Positions 1 through 8,041 of a stretch of DNA of 36,784 nt are shown here, piece after piece. The DNA comes from Pseudomonas fluvialis. GTDB taxonomy: Bacteria; Pseudomonadota; Gammaproteobacteria; Pseudomonadales; Pseudomonadaceae. Position 1 is the first letter of the stretch. Each line of letters begins with the position of its first letter. The stretch covers positions 1 through 36,784 of the forward strand of contig NZ_JACHLL010000010.1 in assembly GCF_014207935.1 (NCBI RefSeq), in the 5' to 3' direction. The translations under genes and the position numbers were made by a program. The notes under the pieces are model-generated. The model was not told where the DNA came from. It searched no databases and saw only the letters and a program-made list of their open reading frames with translations.

Positions 1-211
1 CAACGACGCCATCGAGGACGAGAAGCTCGGCCTGGTGTACAGCGCGCGCATCCAGCTGAAAGACAGCCGCATCCAGGTGGGCGGGCAGTGGATCGAACTG
101 TCGCCGGGCATGGCGGTGCGCGCGGAAGTGAAGACGGACAAGCGCAAGGTGATCGACTACTTCCTGAGCCCGCTCAGGGAGTATCAGGACGAGAGCCTTC
201 ACGAGCGGTAA
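1..211 (+). CDS. HlyD-family type I secretion periplasmic adaptor, C-terminal end (partial)
   Basis: Open frame entering from the left edge (codons from base 2) and stopping with TAA at 209-211; about 69 residues are visible. The tail reads like the extreme C-terminus of HlyD/PrtE-type membrane fusion proteins: a beta-rich piece, then LSPGMAVRAEVKT, then a segment ending FLSPLREYQDESLHER. The SPGM...EIKTG-R-V-I-Y-LSPL pattern is characteristic of type I secretion adaptors, which link an inner-membrane ABC transporter to a TolC-like outer-membrane channel. The ABC transporter and substrate genes, if present, lie outside the window. Identification rests on the conserved C-terminal motif only. 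Confidence 0.8.
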   Translation, partial: NDAIEDEKLGLVYSARIQLKDSRIQVGGQWIELSPGMAVRAEVKTDKRKVIDYFLSPLREYQDESLHER

Positions 212-342
212 AGTGCGAAAATCAAAACATCAAGCTCATGAGTAGCTATACGATCACGATGCAACCACGATAAATTCGGGTATCTATTTCAATATTCGCA
301 ATTAACGTGGTACAGCCTCGTTGTGGCTCATGGGGGTTCGAC

Positions 343-1257
343 ATGGATCGGTTTCAGGAAATGCAGGTGTTTCTGGCCGTTGCCGAGGAACAGGGGTTTG
401 CCGCCGCCGCCCGCCGGCTGAATATGTCACCGCCCAGCGTGACCCGTGCGGTGGCCGCACTGGAAGAGCGCATCGGCACCCTGCTGCTGAACCGCACCAC
501 CCGCAGCGTGTACATCACCGAGGCCGGCCAGCGCTATGCCGAGGACTGCCGGCGCATCCTCGCCGAACTGGAGGAAGCCGAAGAGTCTGCCGCCGGCAGC
601 CATGCCATGCCCCGGGGCCAACTGACGCTCACGGCGCCCGTGCTGTTTGGCGAGCTGTTTGTCACCCCATTGATGGTCGATTTCCTGGAGCTGCATCCGG
701 CCGTGCTGATCCGCGCGCTGCTGGTAGACCGGGTGGTGAGCATGGTCGATGAAGGCATCGATGTGGCCGTGCGCATCGGCAACCTGCCGGACAGCGGCCT
801 GAATGCCGTGCGGGTCGGTGAAGTACGCCGGGTGATCTGCGCCTCTCCGGCGTTTCTCGATGCCCATGGGCGACCGACTCATCCTGAGCAATTGCAGCAG
901 ATGCAGGTGGTGGCCTCGGCCAGCAGTCCGCTGCTCAGCGACTGGCAGTTCGAGGACAACGGCAGCCCGCTCAGCGTGCGCCTGCAGCCGCGGCTGGTGG
1001 TCACCGCCAACCAGGCGGCCATCAACGCGGCCGCACTGGGCTGGGGCCTGACCCGGGTGCTGAGCTATCAGGTGGCGGCCAAGGTCGCCAGCGGCGAGCT
1101 GGAGATCGTCCTGCAGGACTTCGAGCAGCCGCCGCTGCCCGTGCACGTGGTGTATCAGGGCGGGCGCAAGGTGGCAGCCAAGGTGCGCGCCTTCGTCGAC
1201 TTCTGCGAGCAGCGCCTGGGCCAGGACCCGGCGCTGAATCCGCACAGGCCGGGCTGA
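343..1257 (+). CDS. LysR-family transcriptional regulator (first of tandem pair)
   Basis: 304 residues from ATG 343, which follows a G-rich ribosome binding site (GGGGG around 331-335); a GTG at 307 would add 12 unsupported residues. Residues 1-60 form the LysR winged helix-turn-helix (MDRFQEMQVFLAVAEEQGFAAAARRL, then SVTRAVAALEERIGTLLLNRTTRSV). The rest is the periplasmic-binding-protein-like effector domain, including the DVAVRIG and LPVHVVYQ segments typical of the DmlR/YafC-like branch. The gene ends three bases before a second LysR gene that is clearly related along its whole length, so the two are probably cotranscribed and arose by tandem duplication. The effector is unknown. The adjacent GST and flavoprotein cluster is a plausible target but no operator was identified. 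Confidence 0.93.
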   Translation: MDRFQEMQVFLAVAEEQGFAAAARRLNMSPPSVTRAVAALEERIGTLLLNRTTRSVYITEAGQRYAEDCRRILAELEEAEESAAGSHAMPRGQLTLTAPVLFGELFVTPLMVDFLELHPAVLIRALLVDRVVSMVDEGIDVAVRIGNLPDSGLNAVRVGEVRRVICASPAFLDAHGRPTHPEQLQQMQVVASASSPLLSDWQFEDNGSPLSVRLQPRLVVTANQAAINAAALGWGLTRVLSYQVAAKVASGELEIVLQDFEQPPLPVHVVYQGGRKVAAKVRAFVDFCEQRLGQDPALNPHRPG

Positions 1258-1260
1258 GCC

Positions 1261-2160
1261 ATGGATCGCCAGCAACAGATGCAGGTGTTCCTCGCGGTCA
1301 GCCAGACCCTGAGCCTGGCCGCCGCCGCACGCCAGCTGGAGCTCTCGGCACCGACCGTGACCCGCGCCATCGACGCCCTGGAGGCCCGGCTGAACCTGGC
1401 GCTGCTGCAACGCAGCACCCGCGGCGTGCTACTCACCGAAGCGGGCGAACGCTTTGCCGCCGACTGCCAGCGCATCCTGGCTCAGGTGCAGGAAGCTGAA
1501 GACTCGGCCAGTGGCCTGCACAGCCAGCCGCGCGGGCATCTGACGGTCAGCCTGCCGCTGCTGTTTGGCCAGGAGCTGATGCCGGCCATCCTGCTCGATT
1601 ATCTGCAGCAGTATCCCGAGGTGCAGCTGTATGTCCGCTATCTGGACCGCCAGCCGAACCTGCACGAGGAAGGCGTGGATGTGGCCGTCCTCGCCGGCGC
1701 CCTGCCCGACTCCTCACTGTTTGCCCTCAAGGCCGGGCAGATCCGCCGCGTGGTCTGTGCCAGCCCGGCCTACCTCAGCCGGCATGGCACCCCGCAACAC
1801 CCCAATGAATTGGGGGATCATCAGATTATCCATTCCAGCGCCGATGCACGGCTGACCGAGTGGCGCTTTCAGGTAGACGGCTCGCAGCGGCATTACCCGC
1901 TGCGCCCCCGTTTGAGCTGCACCACCAATCAGGCGGCGATTCGTGCGGCCTGCGCCGATGGCGGGCTGACCCGCTGCATGAGCTATCAGGTGCATGAGCG
2001 CTTGCAACGCGGTGAGCTGGTCGAGGTGCTGCAGGATTACGGCTTACCGGAGTTGCCGGTGCATGTGGTCTACCGCGAGGGCCGGCGCGCCGCAGCGCGG
2101 GTACGCAGCTTTGTCGACTTTGCGGTGAGTCGTTTGCGCGAGCACCCGGCGCTGGCCTGA
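1261..2160 (+). CDS. LysR-family transcriptional regulator (second of tandem pair)
   Basis: 299 residues, ATG at 1261, three bases after the previous stop. The N-terminal winged helix (MDRQQQMQVFLAVSQTLSLAAAARQL, TVTRAIDALEARL) and the effector domain (GVDVAVLAGALPDSS, TNQAAIRAA, LPVHVVYREGRRAAARVRSFVDF) align throughout with the upstream regulator, at roughly half identical residues by eye. The greatest difference is in the effector pocket region (residues about 110-220), as expected if the two sense different ligands. It is followed by about 140 bases and then a glutathione S-transferase on the same strand. It may act as a partner of, or competitor for, the first regulator's sites; that is inference. 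Confidence 0.93.
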   Translation: MDRQQQMQVFLAVSQTLSLAAAARQLELSAPTVTRAIDALEARLNLALLQRSTRGVLLTEAGERFAADCQRILAQVQEAEDSASGLHSQPRGHLTVSLPLLFGQELMPAILLDYLQQYPEVQLYVRYLDRQPNLHEEGVDVAVLAGALPDSSLFALKAGQIRRVVCASPAYLSRHGTPQHPNELGDHQIIHSSADARLTEWRFQVDGSQRHYPLRPRLSCTTNQAAIRAACADGGLTRCMSYQVHERLQRGELVEVLQDYGLPELPVHVVYREGRRAAARVRSFVDFAVSRLREHPALA

Positions 2161-2300
2161 GTCAGGCGTTCATTTCATTTCACGCAACAATGGATTGCCG
2201 GTTCTGGCGATTCTGCAATTTGGCTGGGTGGCACAGTATGGCTCCCACAGCACGGCACACCCGGTGCCGCTGTTTCACCTAGCTAACTGCGGAGTTCACC

Positions 2301-2930
2301 ATGTCCAAGCCGATCAAACTCTTCCGTCACCCGCTCTCCGGCCACGCGCACCGTGTCGAGCTGTTCCTCTCGCTGCTGAATGTGCCGACCGAACTGGTAT
2401 TCGTCGATCTGGCCAAGGGCGCGCACAAGTCGGCCGAATTCCTGGCCATGAACCCCTTTGGCCAGGTGCCGGTCATCGATGACAACGGCGTGGTGCTCAG
2501 TGACTCCAACGCCATCCTGGTGTACTTGGCCAAGCAGTACGACGCCAGCGGTCAGTGGCTGCCCAAGGACGCCCTGATGGCCGCCCAGGTACAGCGCTGG
2601 CTGTCGGTCGCCGCCGGGCAGATCGCCTCGGGGCCGGCCACCGCGCGCCTGATCACAGTGTTCGGCGCGCCCTATGACGCCGAATCGACCATCGCCCGCT
2701 CCCACGCTCTGCTCAAGGTGATCGAGCAGGAGCTGACCAACCGTCCGTACCTGACCGGCAACCTGCCGACCCTGGCTGATGTCGCCAGCTATACCTATAT
2801 CGCCCACGCGCCGGAGGGCAATGTATCGCTGGCCGACTACCCGCAGGTGCGCGCCTGGCTGGCCCGCATCGAAACACTGCCGGGCTTCGTGCCGATGCAG
2901 CGCACCGCCGTTGGCCTGCAAAGCGCCTGA
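2301..2930 (+). CDS. Glutathione S-transferase family protein
   Basis: 209 residues from ATG 2301, preceded by GGAG at the right distance. The N-terminal thioredoxin-fold domain (about 1-80) starts IKLFRHPLSGHAHRVELFLSLL. It contains the cis-proline region NPFGQVPVIDD and the glutathione gamma-glutamyl contact DSNAILVYLAKQY (Asp-Ser). The C-terminal all-helical domain (about 90-205) includes NRPYLTGNLPTLADVASYTYI, the N-capping box conserved in the superfamily. The protein probably conjugates or reduces electrophiles or peroxides with glutathione in the cytoplasm; the substrate cannot be deduced. A strong terminator lies directly downstream, so it may be a single-gene transcript with partial readthrough into the flavoprotein gene. 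Confidence 0.92.
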   Translation: MSKPIKLFRHPLSGHAHRVELFLSLLNVPTELVFVDLAKGAHKSAEFLAMNPFGQVPVIDDNGVVLSDSNAILVYLAKQYDASGQWLPKDALMAAQVQRWLSVAAGQIASGPATARLITVFGAPYDAESTIARSHALLKVIEQELTNRPYLTGNLPTLADVASYTYIAHAPEGNVSLADYPQVRAWLARIETLPGFVPMQRTAVGLQSA

Positions 2931-2936
2931 GTCACC

Positions 2937-2967
2937 CCGGCGCGGCCCACCGCCGCGCCGGCCTTTT
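2937..2967 (+). terminator. Rho-independent terminator after the GST gene
   Basis: Perfect 9-bp GC stem: CCGGCGCGG (2937-2945) with CCGCGCCGG (2953-2961), 7-base loop, followed by CC and four T residues. It sits in the 56-base gap between the GST stop and the next ATG. The short T run suggests incomplete termination. Confidence 0.7.
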
Positions 2968-2986
2968 CATTCAGCGGAGCCCCGCC

Positions 2987-5050
2987 ATGACCAGCCAACT
3001 GCCACCCACTCCCTCGCCCTGGCATGCCGGGGAACAGCAGTTGCAGGAGCGCGCTGGCGTGGCCGAGCGCATGGAAGCATTCGGCCGGCGGGTGATCCGC
3101 GACCATATGCCCGACCAGCATCGCGATTTCTACCGGCAGTTGCCGTTTGTGCTGCTGGGCTCGGTCGATGCCGAGGGACGCCCCTGGGCCAGTATCCTCC
3201 AGGGCCCGGCCGGCTTTGCCCATTCGCCTGAGCCACGTCTGTTGCGGCTGGATAGCCCGCTCGGCGCGGGCGACCCGGCGGCGCAGGCGCTGCAAGAGGG
3301 TGCGGCCATCGGCCTGCTCGGCATCGAGTTGCATACCCGCCGGCGCAATCGCTTGAACGGCCAGGTGGTCGGACGTGATGCCCGCGGGCTGGGTATCGCC
3401 GTGGATCAGGCGTTCGGCAACTGCCCGCAGTACATCCAGCTGCGCCAGCACCTGCTGCCGGTCAGCCAGCTGCAGCCGGTTGTGGTGACCGAGCAACTGG
3501 ATCATCTGGATCAGACGGCGCAGCAGATGATTGCCGGCGCCGATACCTTCTTCGTCGCCAGCTACGTCACACTGGAGGATGGCCGACTGGCGGTAGACGT
3601 TTCCCACCGCGGCGGTCAGGCCGGTTTCGTGCGGGTGCAGGGCAATCGTCTGAGCATCCCGGACTTTGCCGGCAACCTGCACTTCAACACCCTCGGCAAC
3701 CTGCTGCTCAACCCACAGGCCGGTCTGTTGTTCATCGACTTCGCCACCGGCGATCTGCTGCAGCTCAGCGGGCGCACCGAGCTGACCCTGGAGGGCGAGG
3801 AAATCCGCGCCTTCCAGGGCGCCGAGCGGCTCTGGCATGTGCAGGTCGAGCAGGTTATCCGCCGGCGCGGCGCGCTGGCGCTGCGCTGGGATTTCCAGAG
3901 TTACTCGCCCAACAGCCTGATGACCGGCAGTTGGGAGCAGGCCGAGGCCCGACTGCAGGCGCAGGCGCTGCGCGATCAGTGGCGGCCCCTGCGGGTGGCA
4001 CGCGTGGTCGAGGAAAGTGCCAGCATCCGCTCGTTCTATCTGCAGCCGGCCGATGCCGGGGGCTGGCCGGCCTTCTCCGCCGGGCAACACCTGCCCCTGC
4101 GCCTGACGATTCCCGGCCAAGCGCACCCGGTCATCCGCACCTACAGCCTGTCCAGCGCACCGTCCGATGACTTCCTGCGCATCAGCGTGAAGCGTGACGG
4201 ACTGGCCTCCGCCTACCTGCATGAACAGATCAAGGTCGGCAGCCTGCTGGAAGCCAAGGCCGCACAAGGCCAATTCGTGCTCGACCCCGAGCAGCGCCGA
4301 CCACTGGTGCTGCTGGCGGCCGGGGTGGGAATCACTCCGCTGCTGAGCATGCTGCGCGAAGTGGCCTACCAGAATCGCCGGCTGCGTAGGCGCCGCACCG
4401 TCTGGCTGATCCAGAGCGCCCGCCAGCAGGCGGAGCTGGCCTTCAGCCGCGAGTTGCACGAGCTGCAGCAGCAGAGCGGCGATACCCTGCAGTGGCTGCG
4501 GGTGCTGAGTCAGCCGGAGGCAGAACTGCAGGAGGGACTGGACTTCGACCTGCAGGGACGTATCGACATAGCACTGCTCAAAGCCGTGCTGCCCTTCGAT
4601 GACTATGACTTCGTGCTGTGCGGGCCGTCCGCTTTTACCCAGGACCTGTATGACGGCCTACGCGAGCTGAACATCAGCGACAGCCGCCTGCATGCCGAAA
4701 CCTTTGGTCCCTCCAGCCTCAAGCGGCGCCCGGATAAAGCCGGCCCGACACAGGACTGGCCACCGGCGGCCAGCACCCCGGTGCCCGTGTTGTTCGAGCA
4801 CTCGGCCAAGGAAGCCCGCTGGCTGCCCGGCAGCGGCAGCCTGCTGGAGCTGGCCGAGAGCCGCGGCCTGACCCCAGAGTTCAGCTGCCGGGGTGGCACC
4901 TGCGGTACCTGCAGCACACGCATCGTCAGCGGTCAGGTGACCTACCCGCAGCCACCAGCCAACCTGCCGGCCGAGGGTGAGGCGCTCATCTGCTGCGCCG
5001 TGCCTGCCGCAGGCAAGGACGGTACTCCGCCACTGGTCCTCGACCTCTAG
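2987..5050 (+). CDS. Three-module oxidoreductase: PNPOx-like split barrel, ferredoxin-NADP reductase, plant-type 2Fe-2S ferredoxin
   Basis: 687 residues. The N-terminal part (about 45-200) has the pyridoxamine-5'-phosphate-oxidase-like FMN split-barrel signature (LPFVLLGSVDAEGRPWASIL, and DRFFVAS-like text at ADTFFVASY). Residues about 330-430 form the FAD domain with RTYSLSS (RxYS). The NAD(P) domain follows, with LLAAGVGITPLLSML and VLCGPSAF. The C-terminus is a [2Fe-2S] ferredoxin with Cys634, Cys639 and Cys642 (CRGGTCGTC) and a fourth ligand at Cys669 or Cys670. The layout implies electron flow NAD(P)H to FAD to 2Fe-2S, possibly to the N-terminal FMN/haem-like site. The substrate is unknown; related fusions are annotated loosely as flavohaemoprotein-like or vanillate-reductase-like. 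Neighbours (GST, cupin, DUF1348) suggest xenobiotic or redox stress. Confidence 0.9.
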   Translation: MTSQLPPTPSPWHAGEQQLQERAGVAERMEAFGRRVIRDHMPDQHRDFYRQLPFVLLGSVDAEGRPWASILQGPAGFAHSPEPRLLRLDSPLGAGDPAAQALQEGAAIGLLGIELHTRRRNRLNGQVVGRDARGLGIAVDQAFGNCPQYIQLRQHLLPVSQLQPVVVTEQLDHLDQTAQQMIAGADTFFVASYVTLEDGRLAVDVSHRGGQAGFVRVQGNRLSIPDFAGNLHFNTLGNLLLNPQAGLLFIDFATGDLLQLSGRTELTLEGEEIRAFQGAERLWHVQVEQVIRRRGALALRWDFQSYSPNSLMTGSWEQAEARLQAQALRDQWRPLRVARVVEESASIRSFYLQPADAGGWPAFSAGQHLPLRLTIPGQAHPVIRTYSLSSAPSDDFLRISVKRDGLASAYLHEQIKVGSLLEAKAAQGQFVLDPEQRRPLVLLAAGVGITPLLSMLREVAYQNRRLRRRRTVWLIQSARQQAELAFSRELHELQQQSGDTLQWLRVLSQPEAELQEGLDFDLQGRIDIALLKAVLPFDDYDFVLCGPSAFTQDLYDGLRELNISDSRLHAETFGPSSLKRRPDKAGPTQDWPPAASTPVPVLFEHSAKEARWLPGSGSLLELAESRGLTPEFSCRGGTCGTCSTRIVSGQVTYPQPPANLPAEGEALICCAVPAAGKDGTPPLVLDL

Positions 5051-5094
5051 GAACGCTCCACCTCCAAGAACTCTCGCCCTCCAGGAAATCACCG

Positions 5095-5403
5095 ATGAAG
5101 ATCAGCAGCAGGGAATTCACCGCCGAGCACGCCTGGGGCGCGCTCGACATCGCCAGCATGAACGGCATCACCACCCGCCTGCACTGGACCGACCAGCCCT
5201 ACCGCTGGCACATCAACGATGGCGAGGAAGTCTTTGTCGTCCTCGACGGCCAGGTGCGCATGCACTACCGCAGCGAGGGGCAGGAGCATGAGTGCCTGCT
5301 CGACTGTGGCGACATCTTTTATGCCAGTCGCGGCACCGAGCACCTGGCCCACCCGGTCGGGGTGGCGCGGGTGCTGGTCATCGAAACCGCCGGCAGCGTC
5401 TGA
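5095..5403 (+). CDS. Small cupin-domain protein
   Basis: 102 residues, ATG 5095 with AGGA upstream. A single cupin barrel: motif 1 is seen as WHINDGEEVFVVLDGQVRMHY and motif 2 as LDCGDIFYASRGTEHLAHPV. Candidate metal ligands are the His of WHIN, Glu of GEEVF and His of TEH. It follows the oxidoreductase by 44 bases and precedes the DUF1348 gene by 24, so the three are probably one operon. Such small cupins are either metal-dependent enzymes or sugar/ligand-binding proteins; no reaction can be assigned here. Confidence 0.88.
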   Translation: MKISSREFTAEHAWGALDIASMNGITTRLHWTDQPYRWHINDGEEVFVVLDGQVRMHYRSEGQEHECLLDCGDIFYASRGTEHLAHPVGVARVLVIETAGSV

Positions 5404-5427
5404 ACCTCTCACCTAAGGAGCCTCCCC

Positions 5428-5901
5428 ATGCATCCCGAAGCACGCCCGCCCTTCCCGCCCTTTACCCGTGAAACCGCCGCGCAGAAAGTGCGCATGGCCG
5501 AGGATGGCTGGAACAGCCGCGATCCAGATCGGGTAGCACTGGCCTATACCGCCGACAGCCAGTGGCGCAACCGCAGCGAGTTCCCGGGCGGCCGTGAGCA
5601 GATCCGCGACTTCCTCACCCGTAAATGGCAGCGTGAACAGCAATACCGCCTGATCAAGGAACTCTGGGCCCATGACGGCAACCGCATCGCCGTGCGCTTT
5701 GCCTACGAATGGCACGACGAGCACGGCCAGTGGTACCGCTCCTATGGCAACGAAAACTGGGAGTTCGACGAGCACGGGTTGATGCAGGTGCGCCATGCCA
5801 GCATCAATGATCTGCCGATCCGCGAGGACGAGCGGCTGTTCCACTGGCCGCAAGGCCGCCGTCCTGACGACCATCCGGGTCTCGGCGATCTCGATCTCTA
5901 A
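5428..5901 (+). CDS. DUF1348 (NTF2/SnoaL-like fold) protein
   Basis: 157 residues, ATG 5428 with a strong AAGGAG ribosome binding site. The sequence is typical of the DUF1348 family of about 150 residues: KVRMAEDGWNSRDPDRVALAYT, WRNRSEF, FLTRKWQRE, YRLIKELWA and RHASINDLPI. These fold as NTF2-like cones with a buried pocket. No enzymatic activity is established for the family. It is the last gene of the redox cluster and is followed by a GC-rich hairpin, consistent with the operon ending here. Confidence 0.88.
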   Translation: MHPEARPPFPPFTRETAAQKVRMAEDGWNSRDPDRVALAYTADSQWRNRSEFPGGREQIRDFLTRKWQREQQYRLIKELWAHDGNRIAVRFAYEWHDEHGQWYRSYGNENWEFDEHGLMQVRHASINDLPIREDERLFHWPQGRRPDDHPGLGDLDL

Positions 5902-5923
5902 ATACACACGCCCTTGTCCCAGT

Positions 5924-5962
5924 GCGGCCGGCTCCGTGGGTTTCCCCCACGTTGCCGGCCGC
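5924..5962 (+). terminator. Strong hairpin after DUF1348, probable transcript end
   Basis: GCGGCCGGC (5924-5932) pairs perfectly with 5954-5962; after a 2x2 internal loop CGTGGG pairs with CCCACG. The stem is very stable, but downstream bases are only moderately T-rich, so intrinsic termination is plausible rather than certain. Confidence 0.45.
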
Positions 5963-6129
5963 AGTCGTTTCTGCTTGGCACTTGCAGTCGCCCCTGGCGT
6001 GACAGGCAAGTATTTCATCAGATGAAACTAAGCAGTGCATTTCCTGGTAATTCTTGCCGGTTATTGTTCCTGAGAAAATTTCTCCGTCGGCTCAACAGCC
6101 TCTTACTTTCAACACCGGAGATCACACTC

Positions 6130-6456
6130 ATGAAAAACATCCTGCTCACCCTCGCCCTGCTCAGCCCGCTGGCCAACGCTGCTCAGATCGTCGGCACCAC
6201 TGAGGAAAACCGCGCCGGCGAAGTGTTTGGCAGCGGCATCGGCGTACTGCTCGGCGGCGCTGCCGGCGGCCCGGTTGGCGCCCTGGTCGGTGCCGGCATC
6301 GGCTACCTGGGCGGCGCGAAAGTCCAGCAGGGCGTCGGCCAGAGCGGCACCGCCTACCTGGTCGAAGAAGACGATGGCCGCATCCATGAGCTGCGCCGCA
6401 ACCGCCTTCCCACCCAACTGCGCGCTCAAGTGGCTCAGATCGATAGCCGCCACTGA
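6130..6456 (+). CDS. Small exported glycine-zipper-like protein
   Basis: 108 residues from ATG 6130; in-frame upstream starts are not supported. A signal peptide is clear (MKNILLTLALLSPLANAA, cleavage near residue 18). Then comes a Gly/Ala-rich stretch with regularly spaced small residues (GSGIGVLLGGAAGGPVGALV, continuing GAGIGYLGG), resembling glycine-zipper segments of SlyB/OsmB-like envelope proteins. The tail is charged (LVEEDDGRIHELRRNRLP). There is no lipobox cysteine, so it is probably a periplasmic or membrane-associated protein. It has its own upstream region and a clear terminator, so it is monocistronic. Function unknown. Confidence 0.78.
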   Translation: MKNILLTLALLSPLANAAQIVGTTEENRAGEVFGSGIGVLLGGAAGGPVGALVGAGIGYLGGAKVQQGVGQSGTAYLVEEDDGRIHELRRNRLPTQLRAQVAQIDSRH

Positions 6457-6498
6457 TTGCTCCAGCCCCTTGTGAGCCATGATGTGCTCCGCTGGCTC

Positions 6499-6526
6499 AA
6501 AGGCACCCAACCGGGTGCCTTTTTTT
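6499..6526 (+). terminator. Rho-independent terminator
   Basis: AAAGGCACCC (6499-6508), loop AACC, GGGTGCCTTT (6513-6522) then a run of T to 6526: a textbook intrinsic terminator for the small exported protein gene. Confidence 0.93.
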
Positions 6527-6702
6527 ATGGTGATGTCGCGCAGGACCACTAGCGTTTCACGCCACTCGCCTCCTGACCGATCGTTTATGCTGCGGCGCCA
6601 GACTCAAGCGCCTGCACGGCCAGTCATGAGAAATGGCCAAACCATTTAGCTCATTGTTTAAAATGCAGATTACTTTCAGCAGTTAGAGGAGGCTCCGGCA
6701 GC

Positions 6703-6981
6703 ATGGCAAAGGCAATGGCCCGCCACATTCTGGTCAAAACCGAGACCGAGGCCGCGCAGCTCAAGCAGCGCATCGCCAAGGGCGAAGCCTTCGACGTGCT
6801 GGCACGCAAGCACTCGCTGTGCCCTTCCGGCAAACGCGGCGGCGACCTGGGTGAAGTCCGACCGGGGCAGATGGTGCGAGCGGTCGACCAGGTGATCTTC
6901 AAGAAGGCCCTGCGCGAGGTGCACGGTCCGGTGAAGACCCAGTTCGGTTACCACCTGATCCAGGTGTTCTACCGCGAATGA
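6703..6981 (+). CDS. ppiC: Parvulin-type peptidyl-prolyl cis-trans isomerase C
   Basis: 92 residues, the length of E. coli PpiC (93). ATG 6703 follows GAGGAGG. The single parvulin domain covers the whole protein: ARHILVKTE, LARKHSLCPSGKRGGDLGE, RPGQMVRAVDQVIF and VKTQFGYHLIQV. The two conserved histidines of the active site (near residue 8 and in FGYHLI) are present. It is a cytoplasmic single-domain foldase accelerating proline isomerisation. Its stop overlaps the start of the next gene by four bases (ATGA), indicating translational coupling. Confidence 0.95.
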   Translation: MAKAMARHILVKTETEAAQLKQRIAKGEAFDVLARKHSLCPSGKRGGDLGEVRPGQMVRAVDQVIFKKALREVHGPVKTQFGYHLIQVFYRE

Positions 6982-7346
6982 CGCCCGAGCAGATCGCCGC
7001 CCTGTGTCTGGCCCTGCCTGGCGCCCGGGAAGACATCAAGTGGGGCGGCGTGCGCGTGTTCTCCATCGCCGGGAACAAGATGTTTGCCCTGCTCGACCTG
7101 TCCGGCAGCGCCAGCCTGGCCTTCAAGGTCGACGACGACCTGTTCCTCGGCTACTGCGACCGCCCCGGTTTCCGCCCCGCGCCCTACCTGGCCCGCGCCC
7201 ACTGGGTCAGCCTGAGCCACCCCTACCAGGCCAGTGCCGATGAACTGCACAGCCTACTGCGTCGCTCGCACCAGTTGGTGGTCGCGCGCCTGCCCAAGTA
7301 CCGCCGCCTCGCCCTGCTCCTCGATCCTGAAAACAGCGCGAGCTGA
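6978..7346 (+). CDS. MmcQ/YjbR family protein
   Basis: 122 residues, start overlapping the ppiC stop as ATGA. The sequence follows the YjbR/MmcQ pattern (CyaY-like fold): LALPGAREDIKWGG, RVFSIAGNKMFALLDL, LAFKVDDDLFLGYCDRPGF, then YLARAHWVSL and a C-terminal LLRRSHQLVVARLPKYRR helix. Members are small, double-wing DNA-binding-like proteins; biochemical function is not established. Genetic coupling with ppiC is seen here, but the functional link is unknown. Confidence 0.9.
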   Translation: MTPEQIAALCLALPGAREDIKWGGVRVFSIAGNKMFALLDLSGSASLAFKVDDDLFLGYCDRPGFRPAPYLARAHWVSLSHPYQASADELHSLLRRSHQLVVARLPKYRRLALLLDPENSAS

Positions 7347-7360
7347 CAGGTCGAACACCT

Positions 7361-7372
7361 CAGAATATTCTG
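7361..7372. promoter_or_regulatory. Perfect 12-bp palindrome upstream of the DUF3833 operon
   Basis: CAGAATATTCTG is fully self-complementary and lies in the AT-rich gap 7347-7516 ahead of the lipoprotein gene, next to a possible -10 (GATAAT, 7382-7387). It could be a dimeric regulator's operator; no family is assigned. Confidence 0.35.
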
Positions 7373-7516
7373 TACACATCAGATAATTTGTATAGGCCTT
7401 GCAAAAGAAAGCCCAACCCGGAAACTGCCCACAATCAGTCGCCGATCGCTGCTGGCGACGCTGTTGTGCTGTTCTGGTCAGGCTATTTCTGTACAAAGCC
7501 GAGTCTGAGGTGGGAA

Positions 7517-8041
7517 ATGAAACGATGGCTTCTGTTGCTTTGCTGCGTGGTACTGGCCAGTTGCGGATCAGTGTCGGTCGACGACTATGCCGCCGAGAAG
7601 CCGGTTCTGGACCTGAACCGCTTCTTTGACCGGCCCGTCCAGGCCTGGGGGATTTATCAGGACCGCTCGGGAAAAGTCCTCAAACGCTTCGATGTCGACA
7701 TCACAAGCCGTCGGGATGGCGACCGTCTGATCCTCGACGAGCGTTTTGTCTACAGCGATGGCAGCACTCAGCGGCGCGTCTGGACACTGATCCCGGATGG
7801 GCAGAACCGCTGGCGGGGAACCGCGGACGATGTGGTGGGTGAGGCGACCGGCGAACTGGCCGGCAACGCCCTGCGCTGGCGTTATCAACTCAACCTGCCG
7901 GTGGACGGTACGACCTATGTGGTCACGTTTGACGACTGGATGTACCTGATGGATGAGGACACCCTGATCAATCGCTCCAGCATGCTCAAGCTGGGTATCG
8001 AACTGGGACAGGTCACGCTGTTCTTCCGGCGGCAACCCTGA
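7517..8041 (+). CDS. DUF3833 family lipoprotein
   Basis: 174 residues from ATG 7517, preceded by GAGGTGGG; upstream in-frame starts would bury the signal peptide. The N-terminus MKRWLLLLCCVVLASCGS is a lipoprotein signal with lipobox LASC (lipidated Cys16). The mature part matches the DUF3833 family: LDLNRFFDRPVQAWGIYQDR, KRFDVDI, LDERFVYSDG, VVGEATGELAGNALRWRYQL and DDWMYLMDEDTLINRSSM. Predicted to be anchored in the envelope; function unknown. In pseudomonads DUF3833 genes commonly sit in membrane-lipid or stress-associated operons, and here it is fused by a TGATG overlap to a short-chain dehydrogenase gene. Confidence 0.92.
   Translation: MKRWLLLLCCVVLASCGSVSVDDYAAEKPVLDLNRFFDRPVQAWGIYQDRSGKVLKRFDVDITSRRDGDRLILDERFVYSDGSTQRRVWTLIPDGQNRWRGTADDVVGEATGELAGNALRWRYQLNLPVDGTTYVVTFDDWMYLMDEDTLINRSSMLKLGIELGQVTLFFRRQP

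Noticed and set aside
2837..4459. 540-codon minus-strand open frame
   Set aside because: Antisense shadow of the flavoprotein gene and the end of GST, with biased composition and no motifs.
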